The notes beneath the pieces are model-generated. The model was not told the DNA's origin and made no database searches. It saw only the letters and a list, made by a program, of their open reading frames with translations. A stretch of DNA of 10,861 nt from DASRTE01 sp035253685 (lineage in GTDB: Bacteria > Actinomycetota > Actinomycetes > Jiangellales > Jiangellaceae). The translations under genes and the position numbers were made by a program. The stretch is taken from assembly GCA_035253685.1 (NCBI GenBank), contig DATFBR010000005.1:1-10861 (forward strand). Reading direction: 5' to 3'. How positions within the stretch are numbered: position 1 is the stretch's first letter; every line of letters starts with the position of its first letter. Below are positions 1-4,792 of the stretch, piece after piece.

Positions 1-11
1 GCCGGCGGCGG

Positions 12-305
12 CTACTCGTCCCCGGGCCCGGTGCTCGGCTGCCGTCCGTCCGATCCCGCCCGACGCTGTTCGTCCCACGCATCCTCGGCGGCCGTGCGCT
101 GCTGCATCCGCCGTCGTACCTCCGACACGCGATTCGCCAGCGACGCCGACGCCGCGTCGCGGCTCCGGCTCAAGACGAAGACGCTGACAACTCCGGACAC
201 GAAGATCGCGATCAGCAGCAGCCAGAAGCCGCGCATACCGGCGATCCACAGCAGCGCCGCGACGACGAGGAAGAGCAGGACCCGCAGCAGCGTGTAACGA
301 AGCAA
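12..305 (-). CDS. DUF4229 family small two-TM membrane protein
   Basis: The 97-residue product has two hydrophobic segments near residues 6-22 and 27-46. A basic, then acidic, soluble tail follows (RRRMQQR near 64-70, ending GPGDE). This layout and the N-terminal MLRYTLLRVLLF match the actinobacterial DUF4229 family, whose function is unknown. It probably sits in the cytoplasmic membrane with a cytoplasmic tail. The start is TTG, the first possible start after an in-frame TAG just upstream. An AGGAG abuts the TTG with no spacer, so the exact start is uncertain, although homologues as I recall them begin at this point. From memory, DUF4229 genes often lie near ccsB, menA and PLDc_N genes. Here those partners are about 3 kb away, with unrelated genes between. 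Family call fairly sure; function unknown. Confidence 0.75.
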   Translation of the reverse strand: MLRYTLLRVLLFLVVAALLWIAGMRGFWLLLIAIFVSGVVSVFVLSRSRDAASASLANRVSEVRRRMQQRTAAEDAWDEQRRAGSDGRQPSTGPGDE

Positions 306-342
306 CTCCTACCGCCTATCAGTGCAGGTCTGCTGCCATATC

Positions 343-387
343 GGCCATGTCGCCCTCTGGCACGTGCCATCCATGTGCCACATGGCC
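343..387. repeat. Nested palindrome / direct repeat cluster, operator-like
   Basis: Three exact symmetries overlap here. GGCCATGT (343-350) is the reverse complement of ACATGGCC (380-387). GGCACGTGCC (359-368) is a perfect 10-bp palindrome. CCATGTG-C-CACATGG (371-385) is a 15-base palindrome around one central base. There is also a direct repeat: CAYGTGCCA occurs at 361-369 and 372-380, eleven bases apart and so on the same DNA face. Such arrangements are typical of dimeric regulator operators. It lies 38 bases upstream of the DUF4229 start and about 100 bases upstream of the HTH remnant, so it could have served either. No binding protein can be named. Confidence 0.5.
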
Positions 388-485
388 ACGCGTTTTGACC
401 CGGTTTGATCTGGCTACGCCCACCAGGTTACTCCGGCGCCAGACCCGGACAGCCGGGTCGCCACGGGGCCGGAGCACATGCCTTC

Positions 486-743
486 GTGGACACCATCCTG
501 CGGCTCGTCTCCGTCGCCGAGGGTGCCAGAATCCTCGGCAGCAACCCGCGGGCAGTCCGCCGTCACATCGTGTCCGGCACGGGTCCGCTGCGTCGCCGCC
601 GCCGGCCCGCTGGGCGCCGTCAGCCGACCGAGGGGTGAGGGGTCGGAGTGCGGACCTTCCCCGCAGGTGTCGCCGGCTTGTTCCGCGACCCGATGCCGTC
701 GTCTCCGCGAGTGGCGTGGATGGCGGCGGGTCGGCGTCAGTGA
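486..743 (+). pseudogene. Decayed excisionase/MerR-type helix-turn-helix gene
   Basis: From a GTG at 486 (GGAG eleven bases upstream) the frame reads DTILRLVSVAEGARILGSNP and then RAVRRHIVSG. This is the pattern of a HTH_17/excisionase DNA-binding domain: an S-V-x-E-A-A-x-x-L-G helix, a turn, then R-x-V-R-R-x-I-x-S-G, at about 510-590. After that, the expected wing (commonly hydrophobic and Trp/Arg-bearing) is replaced by an Arg-run, and the frame stops at TGA 636-638. The same frame reopens and runs to TGA 741-743. That part contains AGLFRDPMPSSPRVAWMAA, which reads more like protein than its surroundings. I infer a gene broken by an in-frame stop and probably by deletions in the wing. It could instead be a 50-residue intact small protein ending at 638, or chance. 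Confidence 0.4.
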
Positions 744-805
744 GCGGCGCCGACGTTGCCGGCGGAGGTGTCGGGCTTGGCCGTGTTCACGGGGTCCGCC
801 GGGGA

Positions 806-866
806 GGTGAACCGACCGTCCGCCCGCCGGGTGCGAACACCCGAGACGTTCACGTCCGGTGACCGG
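806..866. repeat. Hairpin-rich noncoding patch
   Basis: CGGGTG (828-833) and CACCCG (838-843) form a perfect 6-bp stem with a CGAA loop. It is flanked by the inverted pair GTGAAC (807-812) and GTTCAC (848-853), then by CCGGT-G-ACCGG (856-866). The 7-mer GTTCACG recurs at 785-791 and 848-854. This could be a transcript hairpin, a terminator for the broken HTH gene upstream, or regulatory DNA. GC-rich sequence makes some of this expected by chance. Confidence 0.35.
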
Positions 867-933
867 TCGCACGGTCCTCCGCCCGCCAGAGACCGCGCTC
901 GGCGGCACAGCAGGTTTGTTTCGCGGAAACTCT

Positions 934-939
934 CATAAT
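934..939 (+). promoter_or_regulatory. -10 box (CATAAT) for the gene at 946
   Basis: CATAAT matches TATAAT at five of six positions in an otherwise GC-rich stretch. It ends seven bases before the GTG at 946, so transcription would begin at or within a base of the start codon, giving a leaderless mRNA. No good -35 hexamer is visible at 16-18 bases upstream. The same spacing is seen before 3309, 9876 and 10683. Confidence 0.45.
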
Positions 940-945
940 GGCTAG

Positions 946-1305
946 GTGCGCCAAGCATTTGCTCATGACGCAGTCCTGGTGATGGAAGCGGACGCTGACC
1001 TGCGGGCTCCATGTGGGGCAGTCACGGCAGCGCTGTGCGGGCACTGGGATCATGAGCCGCCATGTCCCCTGGCGCCGCACCACAGCCGGACAGCCCGCGC
1101 CGCCAGCGAGGTTCATGTGCGGATATTGTTCGCCGCCGAGCAGGGCATGGAAACAACCATCCGACAACGTATCGAGTCGGCGCTGTCCAGCGGGCAACTG
1201 CATAGCCCGGACGGCGTGATCACTCGGTGGCAACTGCGTTCCAGCCGGCACAGCGACGTCCGCGCGGAGGAAATGGATCACGCTGAGCGACTGATCCGTA
1301 TCTGA
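946..1305 (+). CDS. Small Cys/His-rich protein of unknown function
   Basis: The 119-residue product reads as real protein: MEADADLRAP near residue 13, then the core CGHWDHEPPCPLAPHH, then a helical and beta C-terminal half with many charged residues. The Cys and His cluster (C23, C31, H33, H36, C40, H45, H46, counted from GTG 946) suggests a metal site. I recall similar actinobacterial hypothetical proteins with a GHW(D/E)H...C...HH core but know no assigned function. GTG 946 was chosen because it lies seven bases after a CATAAT box and has no ribosome binding site, which fits leaderless translation. GTG 979 and ATG 982 are alternatives; the latter gives 107 residues. A 14-codon frame (938-982) ends in TGA overlapping ATG 982. 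Codon use is odd for this window: ATA, TTG, CAT, GAA and CAA are frequent, suggesting recent transfer. Confidence 0.65.
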   Translation: MRQAFAHDAVLVMEADADLRAPCGAVTAALCGHWDHEPPCPLAPHHSRTARAASEVHVRILFAAEQGMETTIRQRIESALSSGQLHSPDGVITRWQLRSSRHSDVRAEEMDHAERLIRI

Positions 1306-1361
1306 CCAACCGCCGCCGACCGTCCCGCGCATCCTTCCGGACGCGGCGCGCTACCGCGCGG

Positions 1362-1384
1362 TCGAGTGGCGACACCACTATCGA
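1362..1384. terminator. Bulged hairpin between convergent genes
   Basis: AGTGG (1365-1369) and CCACT (1375-1379) pair around a CGACA loop. The flanking TCG/CGA extend the stem past a small bulge. It lies in the gap between the stop of the plus-strand gene (1305) and the stop of the minus-strand cupin gene (1484), where a two-way terminator would be expected. No clear T-tract follows on either side. A second, weaker 4-bp hairpin (GGGT/ACCC, 1461-1474) lies just past the cupin stop. Nothing else is evident in 1306-1483. Confidence 0.3.
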
Positions 1385-1483
1385 GGTAGGCCAGCAGGAG
1401 ATCACCACCCTCGTACAGCGACGAACTCGCCGGGACCGCGATCGATGCCGGCAGCCGGCCGGGTGGTGGTACCCCCTCGGATC

Positions 1484-1996
1484 CTAGATTTGGCAGTCCG
1501 CAGGCGCCTCCGCAGGAATGAGCAGTGGCCCCGCCTCCGGCGCTTCGAAGAACGTGGCGATGAAGACCGTCACATCGTCGGTGGCGTTGAAAGCGCTGTG
1601 GACGTGCCCATGACCGGGATCGACAAAGGCCGTTCCCGCGGGGTATGCGCGTTCCACGCAGTCGTCGGCGCCGACGTACACCAGCTCACCCTCGACGATG
1701 TTGACGATCACGGGGCCGCGGTGGCTGTGCCAGGGAAACTGTGCACCGGGCTGCACGGTGAACCTCGCAACCACGGTGCGTGACGGGTCCTTGGCGTTCA
1801 CGACCTGGGTCGCCTCGCCATCCAGCTGGATCTTGAGCTTCAGGTCGACGTCGTCGGTGAACACGGCGCGCCCGGTCAAGAACTCGGTGGCAATGGGCGG
1901 CGGTGACTGCTGCGCCGTGGATGGCACGATATTTGCGCCAATCAACAGGACGGCGATCAACGCAGCGGCTAACGCAGCTCCTCGCTTCCGGCTCAT
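1484..1996 (-). CDS. Secreted single-domain cupin protein
   Basis: The 170-residue product starts with a Sec signal peptide: basic n-region MSRKR, hydrophobic residues 7-23, and a likely cut near STAQQ (26-30). A single cupin domain follows at about 70-150. Motif 1 has PWHSH (His90, His92) and VEGEL (Glu102 and Glu104). Motif 2 has PAGTAFVDPGHGHVHSAFN (119-137). The His residues 90, 92 and one or more of 129, 131 and 133 would bind a metal. Cys113 and Cys168 match positions that I recall as conserved in this exported actinobacterial cupin family, and may form a disulfide outside the cell. Substrate unknown: cupin enzymes and binding proteins are too diverse to guess. ATG 1996 has GGAG five bases upstream. 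It stands alone, with about 230 bases to the upstream dehydratase gene, and probably has its own promoter. Confidence 0.82.
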   Translation of the reverse strand: MSRKRGAALAAALIAVLLIGANIVPSTAQQSPPPIATEFLTGRAVFTDDVDLKLKIQLDGEATQVVNAKDPSRTVVARFTVQPGAQFPWHSHRGPVIVNIVEGELVYVGADDCVERAYPAGTAFVDPGHGHVHSAFNATDDVTVFIATFFEAPEAGPLLIPAEAPADCQI

Positions 1997-2071
1997 ACCT
2001 ACTCCGCTCTCTTGTTGGCCGGAGAGGCGCTGCGTGCGGTGTCCCCCCAGACCACCCGCTCAGGATGGCCG

Positions 2072-2077
2072 ATAGTA
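2072..2077 (-). promoter_or_regulatory. Possible -10 box for the cupin gene
   Basis: On the minus strand this reads TACTAT, a full match to the actinobacterial TANNNT -10 pattern. It would start transcription near 2065 and leave a 5' UTR of about 70 bases with a GGAG site before ATG 1996. The UTR can form an imperfect stem pairing 2036-2041 with 2053-2059. No convincing -35 hexamer is visible. The rest of 1997-2226 holds a 12-bp palindrome GCCGCCGGCGGC (2151-2162) and no gene I can support. Confidence 0.35.
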
Positions 2078-2226
2078 CTGCATGGGCCGTAAGGCCAGCA
2101 TCAGAAACCGCTGTCCGCAGCCGCTCCAGGAGGGCGGTCCGCCGCGGTGCGCCGCCGGCGGCGGCGACCGCAAGGACGCTGCGGATCGCGGCGAAGTACG
2201 CGCACCGGCTGGCGCCTGAGGGGATC

Positions 2227-3231
2227 TCAGCCGGTGAGCACCCGGAACAGCAGTGCGGGATCGACGTTACCGCCGCTGACCACGGCCACCGTAGGCCCAG
2301 CCACGCTGTCCGGATGCTCGATGTAGGCGGTCACGGCGACCGCACCGCTGGGCTCCGCGACGATCCGGCTGTCTCGAAGGAGCCGGCTCATCGCGTCCAG
2401 GATGCCCTGCTCGCTCACCGTGACGACGTCGTCGACGAAGCGCTCGATGTGGTGCCAGTTCAGCTCGCCCACCGCCGGCAGGCGGACGCCATCGGCAACG
2501 GTCCGGTAGGTGAGCGCCGGGTCCCAGACGACACGCCGGCCGATCGCGAAACCTTCGGCCAGGTCACCGGCGAGCTCCGGTTCGACACCCACCACGCGCA
2601 CATCGGGACGGAGCGCCTTCACGGCGACGGCAACTCCCGAGACGAGGCCACCGCCGCCGACCGGCACCAGCACGGTGCCTGCGTCGGGAAGCTCGGCGAC
2701 GACCTCGAGTCCGATCGTGCCCTGACCGGCGATGACGTCGCGGTGCTCGTACGGCGGGACCACGACGAGACCGCGCTCGGCCGCGAGCACGGCGACCCTG
2801 GTCTCACGCTCGGCCGGCGCGACGATCACGATCTCGGCGCCGAGAGCACGGACGCCCTCGATCTTGACCGCAGGCGAGGTGTCGGGCATCACGACCACGG
2901 CAGGTATCCCGTACACCCGGGCCGCCCAGGCGAGAGCGCGCCCGTGGTTGCCGCTGGAATGGGTGAGCACACCACGGCTGCGCACGCCGGCGTCGAGCGC
3001 GCCGACGGCGTTGAGGGCGCCGCGCATCTTGAACGAGCCGGTCGGTTGCAGGTTCTCGGGCTTGAGCCACAGGTGGTGCTGCTCGTCGGCCCACGGGCAG
3101 GGCAACAGTGGAGTCCGTACGACCTGACCGTCGATCCGGTCCGCTGCGGCGAGGACGTCGTCGAGCCGGACGAGGCCGGCCGCTGCACCCTCCTCGCCGG
3201 TGCCGCGATCGAGGTCATCCGTTGCAGGCAT
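2227..3231 (-). CDS. Threonine/serine dehydratase family (fold-type II PLP enzyme)
   Basis: The 334-residue product is a catabolic-type threonine/serine dehydratase or serine racemase relative. It would convert threonine or serine to a 2-oxo acid and ammonia in the cytoplasm. It shows the PLP-lysine motif GSFKMRGA (Lys68), the substrate-binding SSGNHG (92-97), the phosphate-binding glycine loop GGGGL (192-196) and SGGNVD (319-324). GVEPELAGD (215-223) places Glu217, Ala221 and Asp223 with the E-x3-A-x-D spacing of the divalent metal site in serine racemases, suggesting Mg2+ or Ca2+ activation. There is no ACT domain, so it is not the long biosynthetic IlvA. ATG 3231 was chosen; GTG 3270 adds 13 residues. 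Neither has a clear ribosome binding site, and conserved sequence only begins near VRLDDVL. Upstream it faces the PLDc_N gene, so the 3232-3308 gap must hold divergent signals. Confidence 0.85.
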   Translation of the reverse strand: MPATDDLDRGTGEEGAAAGLVRLDDVLAAADRIDGQVVRTPLLPCPWADEQHHLWLKPENLQPTGSFKMRGALNAVGALDAGVRSRGVLTHSSGNHGRALAWAARVYGIPAVVVMPDTSPAVKIEGVRALGAEIVIVAPAERETRVAVLAAERGLVVVPPYEHRDVIAGQGTIGLEVVAELPDAGTVLVPVGGGGLVSGVAVAVKALRPDVRVVGVEPELAGDLAEGFAIGRRVVWDPALTYRTVADGVRLPAVGELNWHHIERFVDDVVTVSEQGILDAMSRLLRDSRIVAEPSGAVAVTAYIEHPDSVAGPTVAVVSGGNVDPALLFRVLTG

Positions 3232-3296
3232 CGTGCCGGCATCATCGCCTGTCTCCAGGCCGGTCGGCACGGTGGGCGGCAGGTCTCGGCGTCGCC

Positions 3297-3302
3297 TACG
3301 CT
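3297..3302 (+). promoter_or_regulatory. -10 box (TACGCT) upstream of the PLDc_N gene
   Basis: TACGCT fits TANNNT and ends seven bases before ATG 3309. Transcription would therefore begin at the A of that ATG. The -35 region is not recognisable. It lies in the 77-base gap shared with the divergent dehydratase gene. Confidence 0.4.
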
Positions 3303-3308
3303 GGTCTC

Positions 3309-3344
3309 ATGTTCGCGCGCACCATCCCCGGGCTGGCACCGTGA
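3309..3344 (+). CDS. Possible leaderless 11-residue leader peptide
   Basis: ATG 3309 opens an 11-codon frame (MFARTIPGLAP) whose TGA overlaps the GTG of the next gene as GTGA (3341-3344). A -10 box at 3297-3302 places the transcript start on this ATG. The arrangement suggests translation of the leader followed by re-initiation at 3341, where no good ribosome binding site is seen. It may equally be chance. No amino-acid run typical of an attenuator is present. Confidence 0.3.
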   Translation: MFARTIPGLAP

Positions 3345-3709
3345 CCAGAGCCCTGCCCATCGTGGTGGCCGTCGTCCTCGCTGTCTACGCGCTGATCGAC
3401 TGCCTCCAGACCGACCCGGCCGAGACGCCCGGCCCGCGCCGGGGCGTCTGGCTCACGCTGATCATCCTCGTGCCGATCGCGGGACCGGTCGCGTGGATCA
3501 TCGCCAAGGCGCGCCGCGGTCGGGCCAGGCCCACACCACGTCGGCCGCCGCCTCGTCCGGTGGCGCCCGACGACAACCCCGAGTTTCTCCGCGAGATCCG
3601 GCAGATCGACGAACACCACGAGCGGATGCTCGAGCAGTGGGAGGCCGACCTGCGCCGCCGCGAGGAAGAGATGCGCCACCGTCCCGACGCCGACGACGAG
3701 CCCCGGTGA
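3341..3709 (+). CDS. PLDc_N (cardiolipin synthase N-terminal-like) small membrane protein
   Basis: The 122-residue product starts at GTG 3341 with two TM helices (about 4-20 and 36-56). They are joined by ALIDCLQTDPAETP, followed by GVWLTLIILVPIAGPVAW. This is the PLDc_N pattern (Y-x-L-I-D ... W-x-x-x-I-x-x-x-P-x-x-G-x-x-x-W) found free-standing in actinobacteria or at the N-terminus of cardiolipin synthases. No phospholipase D catalytic HKD motif follows, so it is not an enzyme by itself. A Pro/Arg linker (57-80) leads to a charged helix rich in E, R and Q (80-113), possibly a coiled coil in the cytoplasm. It converges on ccsB with 55 bases between stop codons. From memory such genes commonly neighbour ccsB and menA, but a direct role in cytochrome or quinone assembly is not shown. 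Confidence 0.78.
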   Translation: MTRALPIVVAVVLAVYALIDCLQTDPAETPGPRRGVWLTLIILVPIAGPVAWIIAKARRGRARPTPRRPPPRPVAPDDNPEFLREIRQIDEHHERMLEQWEADLRRREEEMRHRPDADDEPR

Positions 3710-3729
3710 GTGACGGCTCCGGCAGATAA

Positions 3730-3741
3730 GCGGTGAACCGC
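3730..3741. terminator. Short hairpin between PLDc_N gene and ccsB
   Basis: GCGG (3730-3733) and CCGC (3738-3741) pair around TGAA, 21 bases after the PLDc_N stop and 24 bases from the ccsB stop. A two-way terminator is expected at this convergent junction, but the stem is short and no T-tract follows. Confidence 0.3.
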
Positions 3742-3764
3742 ACACACGAACGGACCGGCTGAGG

Positions 3765-4775
3765 CTACAGGCCGCCGTAGGAGTGCAGGCCGTTGAACAC
3801 GATATTGACGCCGAAGTAGCTGAACAGAACGGTCCCGTACGCGATGAGCGAGACGACCGACGCCTTGGACCCCTTCCAGCCCGCGGTGGCACGGGCATGC
3901 AGGAAGGACGCGTAGGCCAGCCAGGTGATCAGGGCCCACACCTCCTTCGGGTCCCAGCCCCAGTAGCGTCCCCAGGACGCCTCGGCCCAGATCGCACCGA
4001 GAATCAGTGGCCCGACCGTCCAGACCGGGAACGCGATCGCGATCAGACGGTAGGCGAGGCGGTCGAGCGTCGACGAGGCGGGCAGTGAGGCGGCGAACCC
4101 GCTCGCGGCACCCTTGCCCTCGGCACGTTCGGCGACGATCTGCAGCGCGCTGACCACCGCCGCCACGGTGAACAGTCCGAAGGCCAGAACGGCCGCCCCG
4201 ACGTGGACGACCAGCCAGTACGAGCGCAGCGCGGGAACGAGCGGACCCGGCGGCAGGTAGAGGACCGTGACCGCGAGGCTCAGCGTGACGAACACGATGA
4301 GCACCGCCCACACGGCGGCAGCGCGTCCGGCCTTCGTCCGGGCCAGGGCCAGGAAGGCGATCGACGCCACCAGCGCGGCCGTGACGGAGAACTCGTACAT
4401 GTTCCCCCACGGTGGCCGCGACACGCTGAGGGCTCGCAGCACGACACCGGTGGCCAGCAGCAGAGTGGCCAGCACCGTGACCGAATAGCCGATCCTCGCC
4501 ATCCGCTCGGCCCGGTCGTCGGCGACGACCGACTCCGCCTGGGGCGGCACCGGATCGTCGCCGTTGTCCCCGTCCGCGGCGGTACCACCCACGCGCGCGA
4601 GGCGCGGGGCGGTCGGCACACCGACGACGGCCGACGCCGCGCTTGCGGACGCGACGTGACGGTCTCGCAGGCGGTACGCCGTCTCGGCGCAGAATGCCAG
4701 CCAGCCAACGATGTAGGCCGCTATCGCACCCGCCACCACGAACCTGCTCCACTCACCGAGGACTACGGCGTCCAT
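3765..4775 (-). CDS. ccsB: Cytochrome c biogenesis protein CcsB (CcsA/ResC type)
   Basis: The 336-residue polytopic membrane protein is the haem-handling partner of ResB in System II cytochrome c maturation. It carries the Trp-rich haem-presenting motif WGRYWGWDPKEVW (268-280) that defines the family, the conserved PPWGNMYEF loop (121-129), and His191, His293 and His331 as probable haem ligands in or next to TM segments. An N-terminal helix (about 12-30) is separated from the core by a long Ala/Gly/Asp-rich cytoplasmic linker (about 40-92), as in other actinobacterial CcsB proteins. About seven to eight TM helices are visible. ATG 4775 has GGAG six bases upstream. An in-frame opening continues upstream to 5099, but it overlaps the end of resB and is Arg-rich, so it is excluded. 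It is the last gene of the hemL-ccsB operon, 17 bases after resB. Confidence 0.95.
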   Translation of the reverse strand: MDAVVLGEWSRFVVAGAIAAYIVGWLAFCAETAYRLRDRHVASASAASAVVGVPTAPRLARVGGTAADGDNGDDPVPPQAESVVADDRAERMARIGYSVTVLATLLLATGVVLRALSVSRPPWGNMYEFSVTAALVASIAFLALARTKAGRAAAVWAVLIVFVTLSLAVTVLYLPPGPLVPALRSYWLVVHVGAAVLAFGLFTVAAVVSALQIVAERAEGKGAASGFAASLPASSTLDRLAYRLIAIAFPVWTVGPLILGAIWAEASWGRYWGWDPKEVWALITWLAYASFLHARATAGWKGSKASVVSLIAYGTVLFSYFGVNIVFNGLHSYGGL

Positions 4776-4792
4776 CCATGTCTCCAACTCGG

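Larger units (their letters stand above)
306..945. other. Gene-poor stretch with palindromes and a decayed HTH gene
   Basis: I find no intact gene in these 640 bases. The long open frames here read as Arg/Pro/Gly/Ser-rich sequence on both strands, the usual product of GC-rich noncoding DNA. The stretch holds a nested palindrome cluster (343-387), a broken helix-turn-helix gene (486-743), a hairpin-rich patch (806-866) and a -10 box for the next gene (934-939). It separates the minus-strand DUF4229 gene from the plus-strand gene at 946. Confidence 0.6.

Noticed and set aside
395..433. Sigma70-type promoter from TTGACC (395-400) or TTGATC (405-410)
   Set aside because: No TANNNT hexamer lies at 16-18 bases from either hexamer, so a promoter cannot be supported.
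347..862. 171-codon plus-strand frame, and the minus-strand frame at 414-908
   Set aside because: Both read as Arg/Pro/Gly/Ser-rich sequence without hydrophobic core or motif, and they overlap a region with palindromes and an HTH remnant in another frame.
850..1332. 160-codon minus-strand frame
   Set aside because: Antisense to the Cys/His-rich gene, whose frame has more protein-like content and an upstream -10 box.
1997..2226. Possible gene fragment in the minus frame reading through ALLERLRTAVSDAGLTAHAVL
   Set aside because: The frame is somewhat protein-like, but it has no usable start, no recognised family and overlaps the likely cupin promoter. A lost ACT domain of the dehydratase was also considered, but the sequence does not resemble one.
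1903..3729. 608-codon open frame on the plus strand
   Set aside because: It runs antisense through the dehydratase gene with clear catalytic motifs on the other strand. Its product is Arg/His/Asp-rich without any family signature, typical of a GC-rich shadow frame.
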